This document shows, in pieces, positions 25,860 to 35,733 of a DNA stretch of 64,000 bases (positions are counted from its first letter, which is position 1; each line of letters opens with the position of its first letter). Under the pieces are notes generated by a model. That model worked only from the letters and a program-made list of their open reading frames with translations. It was not told the origin of the DNA and did no database searches. The DNA is from Thiotrichales bacterium. Lineage in GTDB: Bacteria; Pseudomonadota; Gammaproteobacteria; Beggiatoales; Beggiatoaceae. The stretch is from the NCBI GenBank assembly GCA_016745035.1, contig JADGDE010000001.1:1233668-1297667 (forward strand), given 5' to 3'. The translations under genes were made by a program, and so were the position numbers.

Positions 25860-26155
25860 AATAAAACTCCTTTGGTTATTAGTAGAATAGTTATTATTAG
25901 TACCTAGGATTGCCTAAAATAATATCAGCAACGCTAGGTATTCGCTTGTGTGTTGCGATTTTGACAATATAACACAGCTATCAACCGTTTATAGCCTTAG
26001 TTTGGTGCAAACAGTTGAAGAACGCCTATTCTTAAGCCTCATCATTCAACCGTTTTATTTATTAGTAAATGTTAATAAACCCTGACTGAGAGGTAAGTAG
26101 TTAAATGCAAAATAAAGACTTGAGCACTACTAAGCACAAAACTTGCCAAGACCTA

Positions 26156-28375
26156 TCAATCGTGGGGTTTTTTTACTGCCATATCGGGGACAATCTGCAT
26201 CAACGCCGGCTCACTGCTATATTGATAATCCAATAATTGCCAACTGCGATGTTGCTTATGCCAGAACCACAAACGAATATAAATTGTTCGTCCATCAGCA
26301 GGTAAATTGTCTACGCTAACCTCGGTTTCGTGATTAAGGTTGGCACTGTGATGAATATCAGCAGCCCCTTTACGATTACCAATAGACAAACGCCATTGCT
26401 CGATACCACTGCCTTGCCAGTGGAAAGTATGGTGTTTGCCATAAATAATATTATCAGGGTTATTCGACAATAAGCTTGGTGCAGTGATTTCCACCCATTG
26501 ATTGACCCTTAAATTGTAACGGTAATCACGATAATACCAATGTTGATTATTTTTGCTATACCACAAGCGCGCAAACATAAAACTGCCATCGACGGGCAAA
26601 TTGTCTACCGTCACCTTCGCTTCAGGGGCTAAAGAGCCGCTGTCGTGGATATTGCGCTCACCGATATTACCACCCAACCATAAAGACCATGCCGCCACCT
26701 TTTCGCCTTGCCACGTAAACGTTTTACGGTTGATAGGTATCATTGGCACCGAAACGGCGGCTTTAGGTATAGCATCTGCGGTGACTGCTGGTTTAGGAGC
26801 AGGAGGAGGTGGGGGCGGCGTACAATCCACGGGTAATAATTCACCAAGCACATCGGCATCACCATGCGTGGCGCTGTTGTTGGTATAAACAGGTGGCTGA
26901 CAACTACGCACCATCGCATTGCAACGGGCATCCTTTGCTTTGCTGCAAATAAATAAAGCCCCGGCATGTCCTTCGCCATTTTCACCTTGATGTTTGCCAT
27001 CACCGGACTGACCACCCCGGGCAACATTATCACTAAAACGTACCTGTTCGAGTTTTAACTCACCTTGCTGGATAAAAATTGCGCCACCGAGACCTGCACC
27101 ACCCCCACCTGCGCCGCCACTGCTGTCATCGGCAAAACCACCTAAACCACCGAAACCCGCCGCAAAACCACCCTCACCACGGTTATCCCCATGATCGAGC
27201 AAGGTGTTTTGTTTTAAATCCGTGCCGTAATGGGTATCGGCGAAACCAAAGCCATAGCCGCCACCACCGCCACCGCCACCAAAACCGCCCATGCCACCAA
27301 AGCCGCCATCGAGCGTGCCGCTACCACCGCCACCGCCGCCGCTACCAAAATCACCTGACTGACCTAAGCCCCCTGATTTAGCGGCTTCTCCGCCTTGATG
27401 ATAAACCGGTTTTAAGGCAATGCGCTCAAGCGGAATCACTTGTGTTACGGTTGGTGTTGGTTCAGGTTTATCCGCTTTTGCCACAGGCTTTGGTGTTACC
27501 TGTTTGTTCTCCGCTGCTGGCGCAGGTGCTGTCACCTCGGTTTTATCCGCTTTGGCGCGTATCATGGTTTTGATTGCCTCGGAACTAAAATCGGGGCGGG
27601 CGCGGCTTGGCTCCGGTGTTTCTTCTGCTTTTAGCTCTGCCTCTGCTGGGGCTTTTTCTGTCTGGGGGACAGGTGTAGCAACATCCGATTTATTCGCTTT
27701 AGCGCGTATAGACTCCCTGATTGCCTCAGGACTAAAATCAGGGCGCAGATGATCTGGGGCAGGTGGAGCATCAACCCTTTCAATCACAGCCTCATCGGTA
27801 TTTGTTTCGGCTGCTGTATTTATACTGGCGAGCAAATCAAAGTGCGCCCCATCAGCGCCTTTACCATTAAGATCAGTCTCGGTATAACTGCCCCCTGTAC
27901 CACCAATGGCTTGATTGCCGATAAAATGTACTTGCTTTAAATGCACCTTGCCATTGTGAATGAATATCCCACCGCCCATGCCCGCAGCACCGCCACTGCC
28001 ACCGCCATAATGATATTCACCGCCATTTGCGCCTTGGGCTTTACCGTCAACAATATCGAGGTTTTTCAGCTTAACCTCCCCGCCGGTGATGGTTAAAATC
28101 CGAAACTCTTGCTTGCCTTTAAGCTGATACCCTTGCCCATCAATAGCTAAGACACCCTTTAAGGCGGGCAAGCTGTCTTTAAGGTCTATATCAGCATCTA
28201 AAACAATCGTATCTGCTTCCGCATTTGCCTGCGCCGCGATTAAAGCTGCTTCAAGTTCAGCGGCATCACTGACTTTAAACTCAGCTGCCCAGCTTATGAT
28301 AGGCATCAAGGCAAGGCTGATGAAAACAGGTAAGCGAGCTGTCACAAAGGCGCGAGGAAAAAAAGGGTTTTTCAT
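26156..28375 (-). CDS. Secreted glycine-rich beta-helix protein with two C-terminal repeat modules
   Basis: A 739-residue protein. The start at 28375 is preferred over an ORF start at 28450 because it gives a normal signal peptide ending ISWAAEF. The mature protein has a beta-helix-like segment with GGGIFIHNGKVHLKQVHFIG and later GGAIFIQQGELKLEQVRFSD, resembling polymorphic outer-membrane/adhesin rungs. Between them lies an Ala/Pro/Lys-rich linker with two copies of RPDFS(P/S)EAI..IRAKA, then a long Gly-rich tract. The C-terminus has two related modules of about 75 residues (FxWQG...W.LW.G...IH.S..L...V.NLP.DG...RLWY). No autotransporter barrel or sorting motif is evident. Probably a surface or matrix protein; the export route is unknown. 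Confidence 0.75.
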   Translation of the reverse strand: MKNPFFPRAFVTARLPVFISLALMPIISWAAEFKVSDAAELEAALIAAQANAEADTIVLDADIDLKDSLPALKGVLAIDGQGYQLKGKQEFRILTITGGEVKLKNLDIVDGKAQGANGGEYHYGGGSGGAAGMGGGIFIHNGKVHLKQVHFIGNQAIGGTGGSYTETDLNGKGADGAHFDLLASINTAAETNTDEAVIERVDAPPAPDHLRPDFSPEAIRESIRAKANKSDVATPVPQTEKAPAEAELKAEETPEPSRARPDFSSEAIKTMIRAKADKTEVTAPAPAAENKQVTPKPVAKADKPEPTPTVTQVIPLERIALKPVYHQGGEAAKSGGLGQSGDFGSGGGGGGSGTLDGGFGGMGGFGGGGGGGGYGFGFADTHYGTDLKQNTLLDHGDNRGEGGFAAGFGGLGGFADDSSGGAGGGGAGLGGAIFIQQGELKLEQVRFSDNVARGGQSGDGKHQGENGEGHAGALFICSKAKDARCNAMVRSCQPPVYTNNSATHGDADVLGELLPVDCTPPPPPPAPKPAVTADAIPKAAVSVPMIPINRKTFTWQGEKVAAWSLWLGGNIGERNIHDSGSLAPEAKVTVDNLPVDGSFMFARLWYSKNNQHWYYRDYRYNLRVNQWVEITAPSLLSNNPDNIIYGKHHTFHWQGSGIEQWRLSIGNRKGAADIHHSANLNHETEVSVDNLPADGRTIYIRLWFWHKQHRSWQLLDYQYSSEPALMQIVPDMAVKKPHD

Positions 28376-28511
28376 AGTTACAGTACCGACGGGCGGAAAG
28401 TCATAGTGAAGCGAGTGCTTAGGATAAACGATTCTAGTAAATAGGCTCAAGTCAAAGGTACAGCGAATTCAGGGTAAAGGATACCATCAGAAGATGTATG
28501 TTCTTTAATAT

Positions 28512-28576
28512 CTGATATTACGCAAAGACTAAACACGACTAGGCAGGCGGAAAATCACCTTGTTGAGACAAAAACT
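28512..28576 (-). repeat. Partial MITE-like element, short form
   Basis: One end (CTGATATTACGCAAAGACT, one change in the 13-bp terminus) plus about 45 bp of body align with the short-form copy at 32060, sharing the AGGCAGGCGGAAAATCACC core. The other end has decayed. Both lack the internal hairpin segment of the long copies, so they share the same internal deletion. Confidence 0.75.
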
Positions 28577-28652
28577 ATCTCATCAAGTGGAAAACAAATT
28601 GTGATGTTGTATGGTGCTATGTTGGTACGTATTTGCAGACTAGGAAACAAAC

Positions 28653-29495
28653 ATGAATAGGCGGCAATTTTTAAAATATTCCTTGCTTTCAGGTGTGAGT
28701 ATACTTGCTGGCAGTTACCCCGTTCTTATCGAAAGAAATTGGGTACAAATCAATCATTACCAGATTCCCATCCCTGGTTTACCTTTGGCTTTTCATGGGT
28801 TTCGCTTAGCACACTTAACCGATTTACATTTTGGTTTTTTAGTTTCCGAGGCATTTATTCAAGGTATTGTCGCTAAAACTAAAGCCATACAGGCTGATGC
28901 CATTATTTGCACAGGTGATTATGTCCATGCACGTAATACCACAGAGGAAATCAATCGCGTGTGGCCAATTTTTATGCAATTAGAAGCTCAATATGGCGTT
29001 TATTCGGTATTGGGTAATCATGACCATTGGGCAGATACCGCACGTTCTTTGTATTGGCTGGAGCGCAGTGGACAAGATTTGCGTAATCAATCTAAAGTTA
29101 TCACCAAAGGTAATGCCCGTTTACTCATCGGCGGCACGGGGGATTTTTGGGAAGATCGTACCGATATAGATAAGGCCTTTATTATCTCTGATGAGCATGA
29201 TTGTCGCGTATTATTAGCCCATAATCCTGATAGTGTGGATACTGAATTTAATACGCCGATTTCTCTAGTGCTTAGTGGGCACACACATGGCGGACAGGTC
29301 ATTGTCCCTTTTTACGGTGCTCCAATCTTGCCTGTACATAATAAAACCTATAGCAGTGGTTTGATTCAAACGCCTAAAACTCAATTGTTTATTAGTCGAG
29401 GCTTGGGCTGGTCTATCATGCCTATAAGGTTTAATTGTTTCCCTGAAATTGCGGTGTTAGAGCTGTTAAGTCCAACAGCTTTGCGCAAGACATAA
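28653..29495 (+). CDS. Tat-exported calcineurin-like metallophosphoesterase
   Basis: A 280-residue protein that begins with a twin-arginine signal (NRRQFLKYSLLSG), implying folded export to the periplasm or membrane attachment. The metallophosphoesterase motifs are in order: DLHFG, GDYVH, GNHDHW, and the late GHTHGGQ, all intact for a two-metal site. Overall it resembles the YaeI/YkuE branch of phosphoesterases, some of which act on UDP-diacylglucosamine-like or other phosphodiesters; substrate cannot be assigned here. It stands alone between the divergent beta-helix gene and ppsA. A partial short repeat element lies in its upstream region. Confidence 0.88.
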   Translation: MNRRQFLKYSLLSGVSILAGSYPVLIERNWVQINHYQIPIPGLPLAFHGFRLAHLTDLHFGFLVSEAFIQGIVAKTKAIQADAIICTGDYVHARNTTEEINRVWPIFMQLEAQYGVYSVLGNHDHWADTARSLYWLERSGQDLRNQSKVITKGNARLLIGGTGDFWEDRTDIDKAFIISDEHDCRVLLAHNPDSVDTEFNTPISLVLSGHTHGGQVIVPFYGAPILPVHNKTYSSGLIQTPKTQLFISRGLGWSIMPIRFNCFPEIAVLELLSPTALRKT

Positions 29496-29526
29496 ACGTC
29501 ATCAATATAAAAATTGAGTATTTTAC

Positions 29527-29554
29527 TTGGTTTTTATTTTTTTTTCATTATAAT
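29527..29554 (+). promoter_or_regulatory. Probable sigma-70 promoter of ppsA
   Basis: A perfect TATAAT at 29549-29554 lies 16 bases after TTGGTT (29527-29532). The leader to the ppsA ATG is about 55 bases and carries GGGAG before the start. Confidence 0.55.
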
Positions 29555-29614
29555 GACACTTCAAGTCTTCGTGATTCACAGCAACCAAGGTGTTGCCATA
29601 CGGGAGAGTAACCT

Positions 29615-32059
29615 ATGTATGTGATTGATTTTAGAGAATTGGGTATGCAAGACGTGCCTCAAGTTGGCGGTAAAAACGCCTCTTTGGGGGAGATGATTAG
29701 CCACTTGAGTAATGCTGGTGTGCAAGTGCCAGGCGGCTTTGCGACCACGGCTGATGCTTTCAACGAGTTTTTAGCTCAAGGGGGCTTAAAAGCCAAAATC
29801 ACCGCGTGTTTACAGCATTTGGATGTCGAAAATGTCAGCGCTTTAGCTAAAGCTGGGGCTGAGATTCGCCAATGGGTAGTTGATACGCCTTTGCCTGCTG
29901 AATTTGAAGCCGCTATTCGTGAACAATATCACACTATGTTAGCGGAACATGGGGAGATTACTGTTGCGGTGCGTTCTTCTGCCACGGCTGAGGATTTACC
30001 TGATGCCTCTTTTGCCGGACAACAAGAAACCTACCTGAATATTCAAGGCATCGAACAAGTCTTGTTGTCAATCAAACACGTATTTGCCTCCTTATTTAAT
30101 GATCGGGCTATCGCCTATCGGGTGCATCAGGGCTTTGCTCACGAAGAAGTCGCTTTATCGGCGGGCATTCAGCGCATGGTGCGCAGTGATTTAGGCGCTA
30201 GCGGGGTCATGTTCAGCTTGGACACCGAATCGGGTTTTGATGAGGTGGTCTTCATTACCGCAGCTTATGGTCTCGGTGAAGCCGTGGTGCAAGGCGCGGT
30301 CAACCCTGACGAATACTATGTGTTCAAACCCAGTTTAAGACAGGGGAAATCTGCCATTATTCGCCGTAACCGCGGTGAAAAAGCCCTAAAAATGGTCTAT
30401 GGCAATGCCCAGCAGCATGACAAATCGGTACAAACCGTTGCGGTGGAAGCAACAGAACAGGCGCGATTTGCCCTCACAGACGCAGATATCGAAGCGCTGG
30501 CGCAACAGGCTTTAATCATCGAAGACCATTATCAGCGTCCGATGGATATTGAATGGGGACTCGATGGCAATGATGGGCAGATTTATATTTTACAAGCCCG
30601 TCCTGAAACCGTACAAAGTCAACGCAGTAACCAAGCGATGACCGAGCGTTTTGTCCTAAAACAGCAATCTGAAGTGTTGGTCAATGGGCGCAGTATTGGG
30701 CAAAAAATCGGCACAGGCACGGTGCGGATTGTTGACAGTGTGGCTGAAATGGAAAAAGTCCAAGCCGGTGATGTCTTAGTCACCGATATGACCGATCCTG
30801 ATTGGGAACCGGTGATGAAACGCGCCAGTGCCATCGTCACCAATCGCGGCGGGCGTACCTGTCATGCGGCAATTATTGCCCGTGAGTTAGGGATTCCGGC
30901 GGTGGTCGGCTGTGGCAATGCCACTGAGTTGCTTTATGAAGGCACGGCTGTGACGGTTTCTTGTGCTGAGGGAGATAGTGGGCATATTTATGCGGGCATT
31001 TTGGACTATGAAGTCCAGCGCACGGCGGTTGATGATTTGGGCGAGCTGCCTTTTAAAGTCATGATGAATGTCGGCAACCCAGAGCGGGCGTTTGACTTTG
31101 CCAGTTTACCCAATGCGGGGATTGGTTTGGCACGGCTGGAATTTATCATTAACCGTATGATTGGTATCCACCCGAAAGCGCTTTTAAACTTTGCGGCGCA
31201 AGCGCCTGAGTTGCAAGCACAAATCCAAGATCGTATTGGCGCGGAAGATCCGGTTGAATTTTATGTCAACCGTTTGGCTGAGGGCGTTGCCAGTTTGGCA
31301 GCGGCTTTTCACCCACAACCGGTGATCGTGCGTTTGTCTGACTTTAAATCCAATGAGTACGCCAACTTGATTGGCGGTGACTTGTTCGAGCCTGAGGAAG
31401 AAAACCCGATGCTGGGCTTCCGTGGTGCTTCGCGCTATGTCTCTGAGGATTTCCGCGATTGTTTTGCACTGGAATGCTTGGCGATGCGTAAAGTCCGCGA
31501 AGACATGGGGCTGGATAATGTCGAATTGATGATTCCTTTTGTCCGCACGGTTGCCGAAGCCGCGCAAGTGGTCGCCGCACTGAAAGACAACGGGCTTGAG
31601 CGGGGCAAAAATGGCTTGCGTTTGATCATGATGTGCGAAATCCCCTCGAATGCCCTATTGGCTGAGCAATTCTTGCAATATTTCGATGGTTTTTCCATTG
31701 GCTCTAACGATATGACCCAGTTGACCCTAGGGCTGGATCGGGATTCGGCTTTGATTGCTGAGAGTTTCGATGAGCGCAATGATGCGGTTAAAGCCTTATT
31801 GCATATGGCGATTCAAGCCTGTCGTCGGCAGGGTAAATATGTCGGGATTTGTGGGCAAGGCCCCTCGGATCATCCAGACTTTGCCCGCTGGTTGATGGAT
31901 GAGGGCATCAGCTCGGTATCGCTCAATCCTGATACAGTGGTCTCGACTTGGTTGTATCTGGCAGAACATGCGCGGTCGCAGCCACAAGCCCCGATCATGT
32001 ATAACATCAATGCGCAAAACGAGGAGTTACCCGCTCCGTGGGCAATCAGAGCTAATTAA
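29615..32059 (+). CDS. ppsA: Phosphoenolpyruvate synthase (pyruvate, water dikinase)
   Basis: PpsA converts pyruvate plus ATP to phosphoenolpyruvate, AMP and phosphate for gluconeogenesis. The 814 residues contain the N-terminal ATP-grasp half ([31 protein letters not shown]), the swivelling phosphohistidine domain with GGRTCHAAI (His417), and the C-terminal TIM barrel with [18 protein letters not shown] and the catalytic Cys746 in [11 protein letters not shown]. All active-site residues are present. GGGAG upstream supports the start. The TAA stop is immediately followed by a short transposon-like element, so the original terminator now lies about 105 bp further on. Confidence 0.97.
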   Translation: MYVIDFRELGMQDVPQVGGKNASLGEMISHLSNAGVQVPGGFATTADAFNEFLAQGGLKAKITACLQHLDVENVSALAKAGAEIRQWVVDTPLPAEFEAAIREQYHTMLAEHGEITVAVRSSATAEDLPDASFAGQQETYLNIQGIEQVLLSIKHVFASLFNDRAIAYRVHQGFAHEEVALSAGIQRMVRSDLGASGVMFSLDTESGFDEVVFITAAYGLGEAVVQGAVNPDEYYVFKPSLRQGKSAIIRRNRGEKALKMVYGNAQQHDKSVQTVAVEATEQARFALTDADIEALAQQALIIEDHYQRPMDIEWGLDGNDGQIYILQARPETVQSQRSNQAMTERFVLKQQSEVLVNGRSIGQKIGTGTVRIVDSVAEMEKVQAGDVLVTDMTDPDWEPVMKRASAIVTNRGGRTCHAAIIARELGIPAVVGCGNATELLYEGTAVTVSCAEGDSGHIYAGILDYEVQRTAVDDLGELPFKVMMNVGNPERAFDFASLPNAGIGLARLEFIINRMIGIHPKALLNFAAQAPELQAQIQDRIGAEDPVEFYVNRLAEGVASLAAAFHPQPVIVRLSDFKSNEYANLIGGDLFEPEEENPMLGFRGASRYVSEDFRDCFALECLAMRKVREDMGLDNVELMIPFVRTVAEAAQVVAALKDNGLERGKNGLRLIMMCEIPSNALLAEQFLQYFDGFSIGSNDMTQLTLGLDRDSALIAESFDERNDAVKALLHMAIQACRRQGKYVGICGQGPSDHPDFARWLMDEGISSVSLNPDTVVSTWLYLAEHARSQPQAPIMYNINAQNEELPAPWAIRAN

Positions 32060-32145
32060 CTGGTGTTACGCAAAGGCTAAATACCACTAGGCAGGCGGAA
32101 AATCACCCTATTGTGATAAAAAACAGGCTTAGTGTGTAACATCAG
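32060..32145 (-). repeat. MITE-like element, short form, copy 3
   Basis: An 86-bp copy in reverse orientation, with ends CTGGTGTTACGCA and TGTGTAACATCAG. It is flanked by perfect 8-bp duplications CTAATTAA (32052-32059 and 32146-32153). Relative to the long copies it lacks the hairpin portion. It begins at the base after the ppsA stop codon; the left duplication contains that stop. Confidence 0.9.
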
Positions 32146-32163
32146 CTAATTAAGCTCATCAAT

Positions 32164-32192
32164 GAGGAGGGATAACTTCCCTCCTTGTTTTT
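32164..32192 (+). terminator. Terminator downstream of ppsA
   Basis: AGGAGGGA (32165-32172) pairs with TCCCTCCT (32178-32185) around a five-base loop, followed by TGTTTTT. The short mobile element at 32060 has been inserted between ppsA and this terminator. Confidence 0.75.
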
Positions 32193-32720
32193 CATCACAA
32201 AAAATACCCCTGCAAAACTTTGTGCTTTCAGCATTGAATTAGTACAGTCGCTGACAGGCGACACCCCCAAGTTTATCCAACACTGCCTTCAAACCATTCA
32301 TGCTCATTGCTAAAGTGAACATAATTTACCCTTAAGTTTTAGATCTGTGTTTGTCTGAAAATACATCTCACATTTATCTCGATAATGTCGCTGATAATTT
32401 TTCCTTGTTAAGGAAATTTGCCCTGATTTTGCTTAACAAATATAAGGTGAGCTTGAATTTAACTAGACTGAATCTAGCGCAGATTGTGTTATTCTGTTAG
32501 CCTAAACCTTGCTAGTAAAAACTTGAAAGATTGTCAGTTCTTGTTCTAAGACAACCCTTTTTGCTAGCTTAATAACAACAGTAACGGATGTTACGCAAAG
32601 GCTTTATTTGGCTTTGTCAGTCAAAAAAGGCTATTACTCCTCATGCAGAAATAAGCTGAATAATGCAGTACAAACGCCATGAGTGCGTCACATCAAGACA
32701 TAAAACCACTTGGAGGAAAC
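32193..32720. other. Intergenic stretch without a recognisable gene
   Basis: About 530 bp of AT-rich sequence between the ppsA terminator and the next gene. It contains one degenerate repeat fragment (32585-32648). No open frame with gene-like features was recognised. The promoter for the envelope gene pair downstream is presumably here, but no consensus pair stands out. Confidence 0.5.
32585..32648 (-). repeat. Degenerate MITE-like fragment
   Basis: GATGTTACGCAAAGGCTT at 32587-32604 matches the end of the long element, and a following CTATTACTCC also aligns. The rest is diverged or missing. It is an old truncated copy in reverse orientation. Confidence 0.6.
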
Positions 32721-33677
32721 ATGATGGTTAAAAAATTAGCGGCAGCTATTGCCCTAAGTTTAGGCGCAATCAGCGTACAGGCGGCCACCGAAGTATCGAA
32801 AGACTTGGCTTATCCGTCTGGCTCGCCAGATGCGAATGAAATTGCCAAGCAAGTCTATTTTGTCAATCATTTCTATGCCTTAAAAAACTATTCTATTGAG
32901 AAAAAAAGCAAAACCATTACGGTCATTATTAATAAATCTAAAGGCTCAAAACCAACGACTAACACCGTTGAGCGTTTTCTTAACAATGATTATAGCGATG
33001 GCGACGTTAAAGCCAAGGATTTAGCCATTTTCCGTTCGGGTAAATTGCGTGGTACAGGCATGTTAATCACCGATTATGTCGATGATGCCAAGAGTCAATC
33101 TTACGCGATTTGGTTGCCAGCATTGCGTAAAGTCAGACGTTTTGCCCAACCTGGGCACGATGATGCTTGGGGCGGTTCTGATTTCACTTTTGGCGATGTC
33201 TATTTGCGTAAGCCACAACATGAAAATCATGAATTACTCGGTACTAAAACCTTTGAGGGTTGCTTAGGCGCAATGGAAATTCCTGACAATCAGCGCAGCA
33301 AATACACTAAAAACACCCCTGAGGCGTTTTGCGAACCCAAAGGCAAAGAAGTCTATGAGCTAAAAAGTACCACCAAGTTTGAAAACTGGTGGTATGACCA
33401 TCGTATCAGCTATGTCGACACCAAAAGCTTTGCTGATTACCGCACCGATTATTTTAAAAATGGCGAAAAAGTCAAAGTTATTGACCGCGCTTGGACAGGT
33501 TTAAAAGGCTATGATGGCGGCGATACCCGTGCCTTATCTTGGTCTTATTGGTATGGTAAAACCTTTGCGACTGAGCATGAAACTTGGGCTGTGATTCCTG
33601 ATGCGGTGGTGAAGTTTAATAGCGACCTGAAATCATCTCTGTGGACAGAAAAAACCTTACGTAAAATTAAGCGCTAA
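32721..33677 (+). CDS. Outer-membrane lipoprotein-sorting-like (LolA_like) periplasmic protein
   Basis: Starting at 32721 (GGAGG four bases upstream; a second ATG at 32724 is equally possible) gives 318 residues with a Sec signal ending VQA and a mature periplasmic protein. It matches the LolA-like outer-membrane lipoprotein-sorting family that accompanies RND/MMPL exporters, recognisable from FRSGKLRGTGMLITDY, the SYAIWLPALRKVRRF segment and SDFTFGDVYLR. These proteins have a half-barrel that can carry hydrophobic molecules. It is 12 bp upstream of a DUF1302 outer-membrane protein, the usual pairing. An RND permease normally completes the set and is not found here. Substrate unknown. Confidence 0.82.
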   Translation: MMVKKLAAAIALSLGAISVQAATEVSKDLAYPSGSPDANEIAKQVYFVNHFYALKNYSIEKKSKTITVIINKSKGSKPTTNTVERFLNNDYSDGDVKAKDLAIFRSGKLRGTGMLITDYVDDAKSQSYAIWLPALRKVRRFAQPGHDDAWGGSDFTFGDVYLRKPQHENHELLGTKTFEGCLGAMEIPDNQRSKYTKNTPEAFCEPKGKEVYELKSTTKFENWWYDHRISYVDTKSFADYRTDYFKNGEKVKVIDRAWTGLKGYDGGDTRALSWSYWYGKTFATEHETWAVIPDAVVKFNSDLKSSLWTEKTLRKIKR

Positions 33678-33689
33678 GGGAGACTAATA

Positions 33690-35636
33690 ATGATAAAAAA
33701 AATCCTCTCTGCGAGCATCAGCCTTGCGCTGTGCGCGCCAAGCTTAGCACTTGCCAGTGATGCCGAATGGACATTTTCTGGTTACTTAAAAAACGAAACG
33801 GCGCTATTTACCCAAGATGGGCGCACCATTGGTGCGAGTGAAACCAATGACCGAGGCGATGTCTATAAGTCAGAAACCTCGCTGAATTTGTTTGTTAATG
33901 GTGAATTTAGCGATGACTTAACCGCCCATGCGCAGTTTAATTTGATTCGGGATTTCCAAGCCGAACCGGATGATTATAAAGGGCATAAAAACTATAGCCA
34001 GCACGATTATCTGCGCGAATTATATCTTGATTATACGTGGAACAATGTTGATATTCGTTTGGGTAAACAACAAGTGGTTTGGGGCACAGCCGATGGTATC
34101 AAACTGTTAGATATTATCAACCCGACCGATTTTCGCGAGTTCTCGCAAAACACCATGGAAGACTCACGGATTCCCGTATGGATGTTAAAAGCCGATGTCG
34201 CGATTAATGATAATACCGATTTGCAATTGATTGCCGCCCAAGTCGAGGAAAATAAAATTCCCGGACTCAATGCCGATGGTGATCAGGGGCATCCTTTCAT
34301 TATGAAAGGGGTGGATAGTATTACGGGCAAACGCGATGGCTTTTTGAATATTGTCCCTGCATTGGGCAGCACCGCTTTTGCCTTCACAGGCTTTGCCGCT
34401 CAGTTTACCCAGTTCCAATCGGGTAAGTTAGAAACCGTGGGTGGTAATACTTTTACAGTGCAAAACTTTGTCGATGGTTACAGCCCGTTCTGCCCCAATG
34501 GCGCACCGCCTGCGAATATGGGCTTGCCACCGATGAGTTGTTCGCAGTTTTTGAATATGGTCGCGCAAACCGAGGGCATGGGTGGCAATCAAAACCAAAC
34601 CAATTTGGTTGAAAATGAGTTTGATGCCAGCAATCCCGATAATACTTTCGAGTATATGGCACAAGCCTCGTTCACCACCTTTGATACTTTTGCTGGTGCG
34701 CAATCACGTTATGAGCGCGATTATCCCGATGGCAATATGCCTAATTTAGGTTTCCGCCTCAAAAGCGCTTTAGACAATGGTTTTAACTTCTCGTTTAATT
34801 ATTTATATCATTATGATGCCAATCCCGTGGTCTCTATTGGCTGGGAAGACTCGCAAGGGCAAAAATTGACCCCTTATGTCACCGAAACCGCTGGTGTAAC
34901 CGGGGAAACCGTGCGTACTATGCGTTTGCGCAAAGGTGATGGTACGACCTTTAATGCCAGTGATCCCCTGGGTGCAAATGATGGCCCCGCTACTTTGGTA
35001 TTTACTGAAGACTTGAACCGCGTGCATAGCATTGGCGCATCTTTCGATACCGCTTTGGATACCAGCTTTTTAGGCCCTGTGGTCTTACGTGGTGAATTCC
35101 TCTACGATAAAGGTGCAATGGCACCGGTGGTTGACCGTGATGCGTTGGCGATTGGCGATTTAGCTGGCGGCTTACGTCCAGTCGAAACCGATTATTTCAA
35201 ATATGTCTTAGGTATTGATATTACCGTGCTAACCAACTTAATGGTCAGCGCCCAATTTATCCAATTCTATAATTTGGATTACATTGATGAAGCGGGCAAA
35301 GGTTGGGGACAGGGCGAAAATACTGGGCGCTACACCGCCGATCCGGCAACCTTACACTTAAGTAATGGGCTACAACGCGGTGAAAAAGTTGATAACTATG
35401 TCTCGCTGTTTTTCTCTAAACCCTTTGGCGAAGGTCAATTGGGTCGGGTAAATAACATCACCCTTTATGAAGAAGGTGGCGGTTATTGGAACCGTTTTGA
35501 TGTAGAATACAGCTTTACTGATAATTTAGTCGGTAGTGCTGAGTGGAATCATTACTGGGGTGAAGAAAATACCACCTTTGGACAAATGCATAATGCCTCT
35601 AATGTCCAAGTTGGGTTAAAATACCTGTTTGAATGA
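33690..35636 (+). CDS. DUF1302 outer-membrane beta-barrel protein
   Basis: A 648-residue protein with a Sec signal ending ALA (about residue 22) and beta-rich alternating sequence throughout, matching the DUF1302 family (ELYLDYTWNNVDIRLGKQQV with VVWGTADGIKLLDIINPTD are family hallmarks). It ends in VQVGLKYLFE, a C-terminal aromatic signature typical of BAM-assembled barrels. DUF1302 proteins are co-encoded with LolA-like proteins and RND exporters in pathways for lipid-like or hydrophobic compounds; here the LolA-like partner is immediately upstream. Start supported by GGGAG before the ATG. A strong terminator follows. Confidence 0.88.
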   Translation: MIKKILSASISLALCAPSLALASDAEWTFSGYLKNETALFTQDGRTIGASETNDRGDVYKSETSLNLFVNGEFSDDLTAHAQFNLIRDFQAEPDDYKGHKNYSQHDYLRELYLDYTWNNVDIRLGKQQVVWGTADGIKLLDIINPTDFREFSQNTMEDSRIPVWMLKADVAINDNTDLQLIAAQVEENKIPGLNADGDQGHPFIMKGVDSITGKRDGFLNIVPALGSTAFAFTGFAAQFTQFQSGKLETVGGNTFTVQNFVDGYSPFCPNGAPPANMGLPPMSCSQFLNMVAQTEGMGGNQNQTNLVENEFDASNPDNTFEYMAQASFTTFDTFAGAQSRYERDYPDGNMPNLGFRLKSALDNGFNFSFNYLYHYDANPVVSIGWEDSQGQKLTPYVTETAGVTGETVRTMRLRKGDGTTFNASDPLGANDGPATLVFTEDLNRVHSIGASFDTALDTSFLGPVVLRGEFLYDKGAMAPVVDRDALAIGDLAGGLRPVETDYFKYVLGIDITVLTNLMVSAQFIQFYNLDYIDEAGKGWGQGENTGRYTADPATLHLSNGLQRGEKVDNYVSLFFSKPFGEGQLGRVNNITLYEEGGGYWNRFDVEYSFTDNLVGSAEWNHYWGEENTTFGQMHNASNVQVGLKYLFE

Positions 35637-35652
35637 TCGCAACACACTGAGT

Positions 35653-35691
35653 AAAAGCACCTAAATTCTTCGAGGGTTTAGGTGTTTTTTT
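35653..35691 (+). terminator. Rho-independent terminator of the LolA-like/DUF1302 pair
   Basis: AAAAGCACCTAAA pairs with TTTAGGTGTTTTTTT across an 11-base loop, ending in a run of seven T. It separates the envelope pair from dapA. Confidence 0.88.
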
Positions 35692-35733
35692 CATAGCAAA
35701 CACACGACATACACACAACGAGGAACCGCTGAA

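Noticed and set aside
26740..27752. Several overlapping open frames in the glycine-rich part of the beta-helix gene
   Set aside because: GC-rich Gly/Pro codons suppress stops in other frames. The encoded strings are low-complexity (His/Arg or Ala/Gly runs) and no ribosome site is seen.
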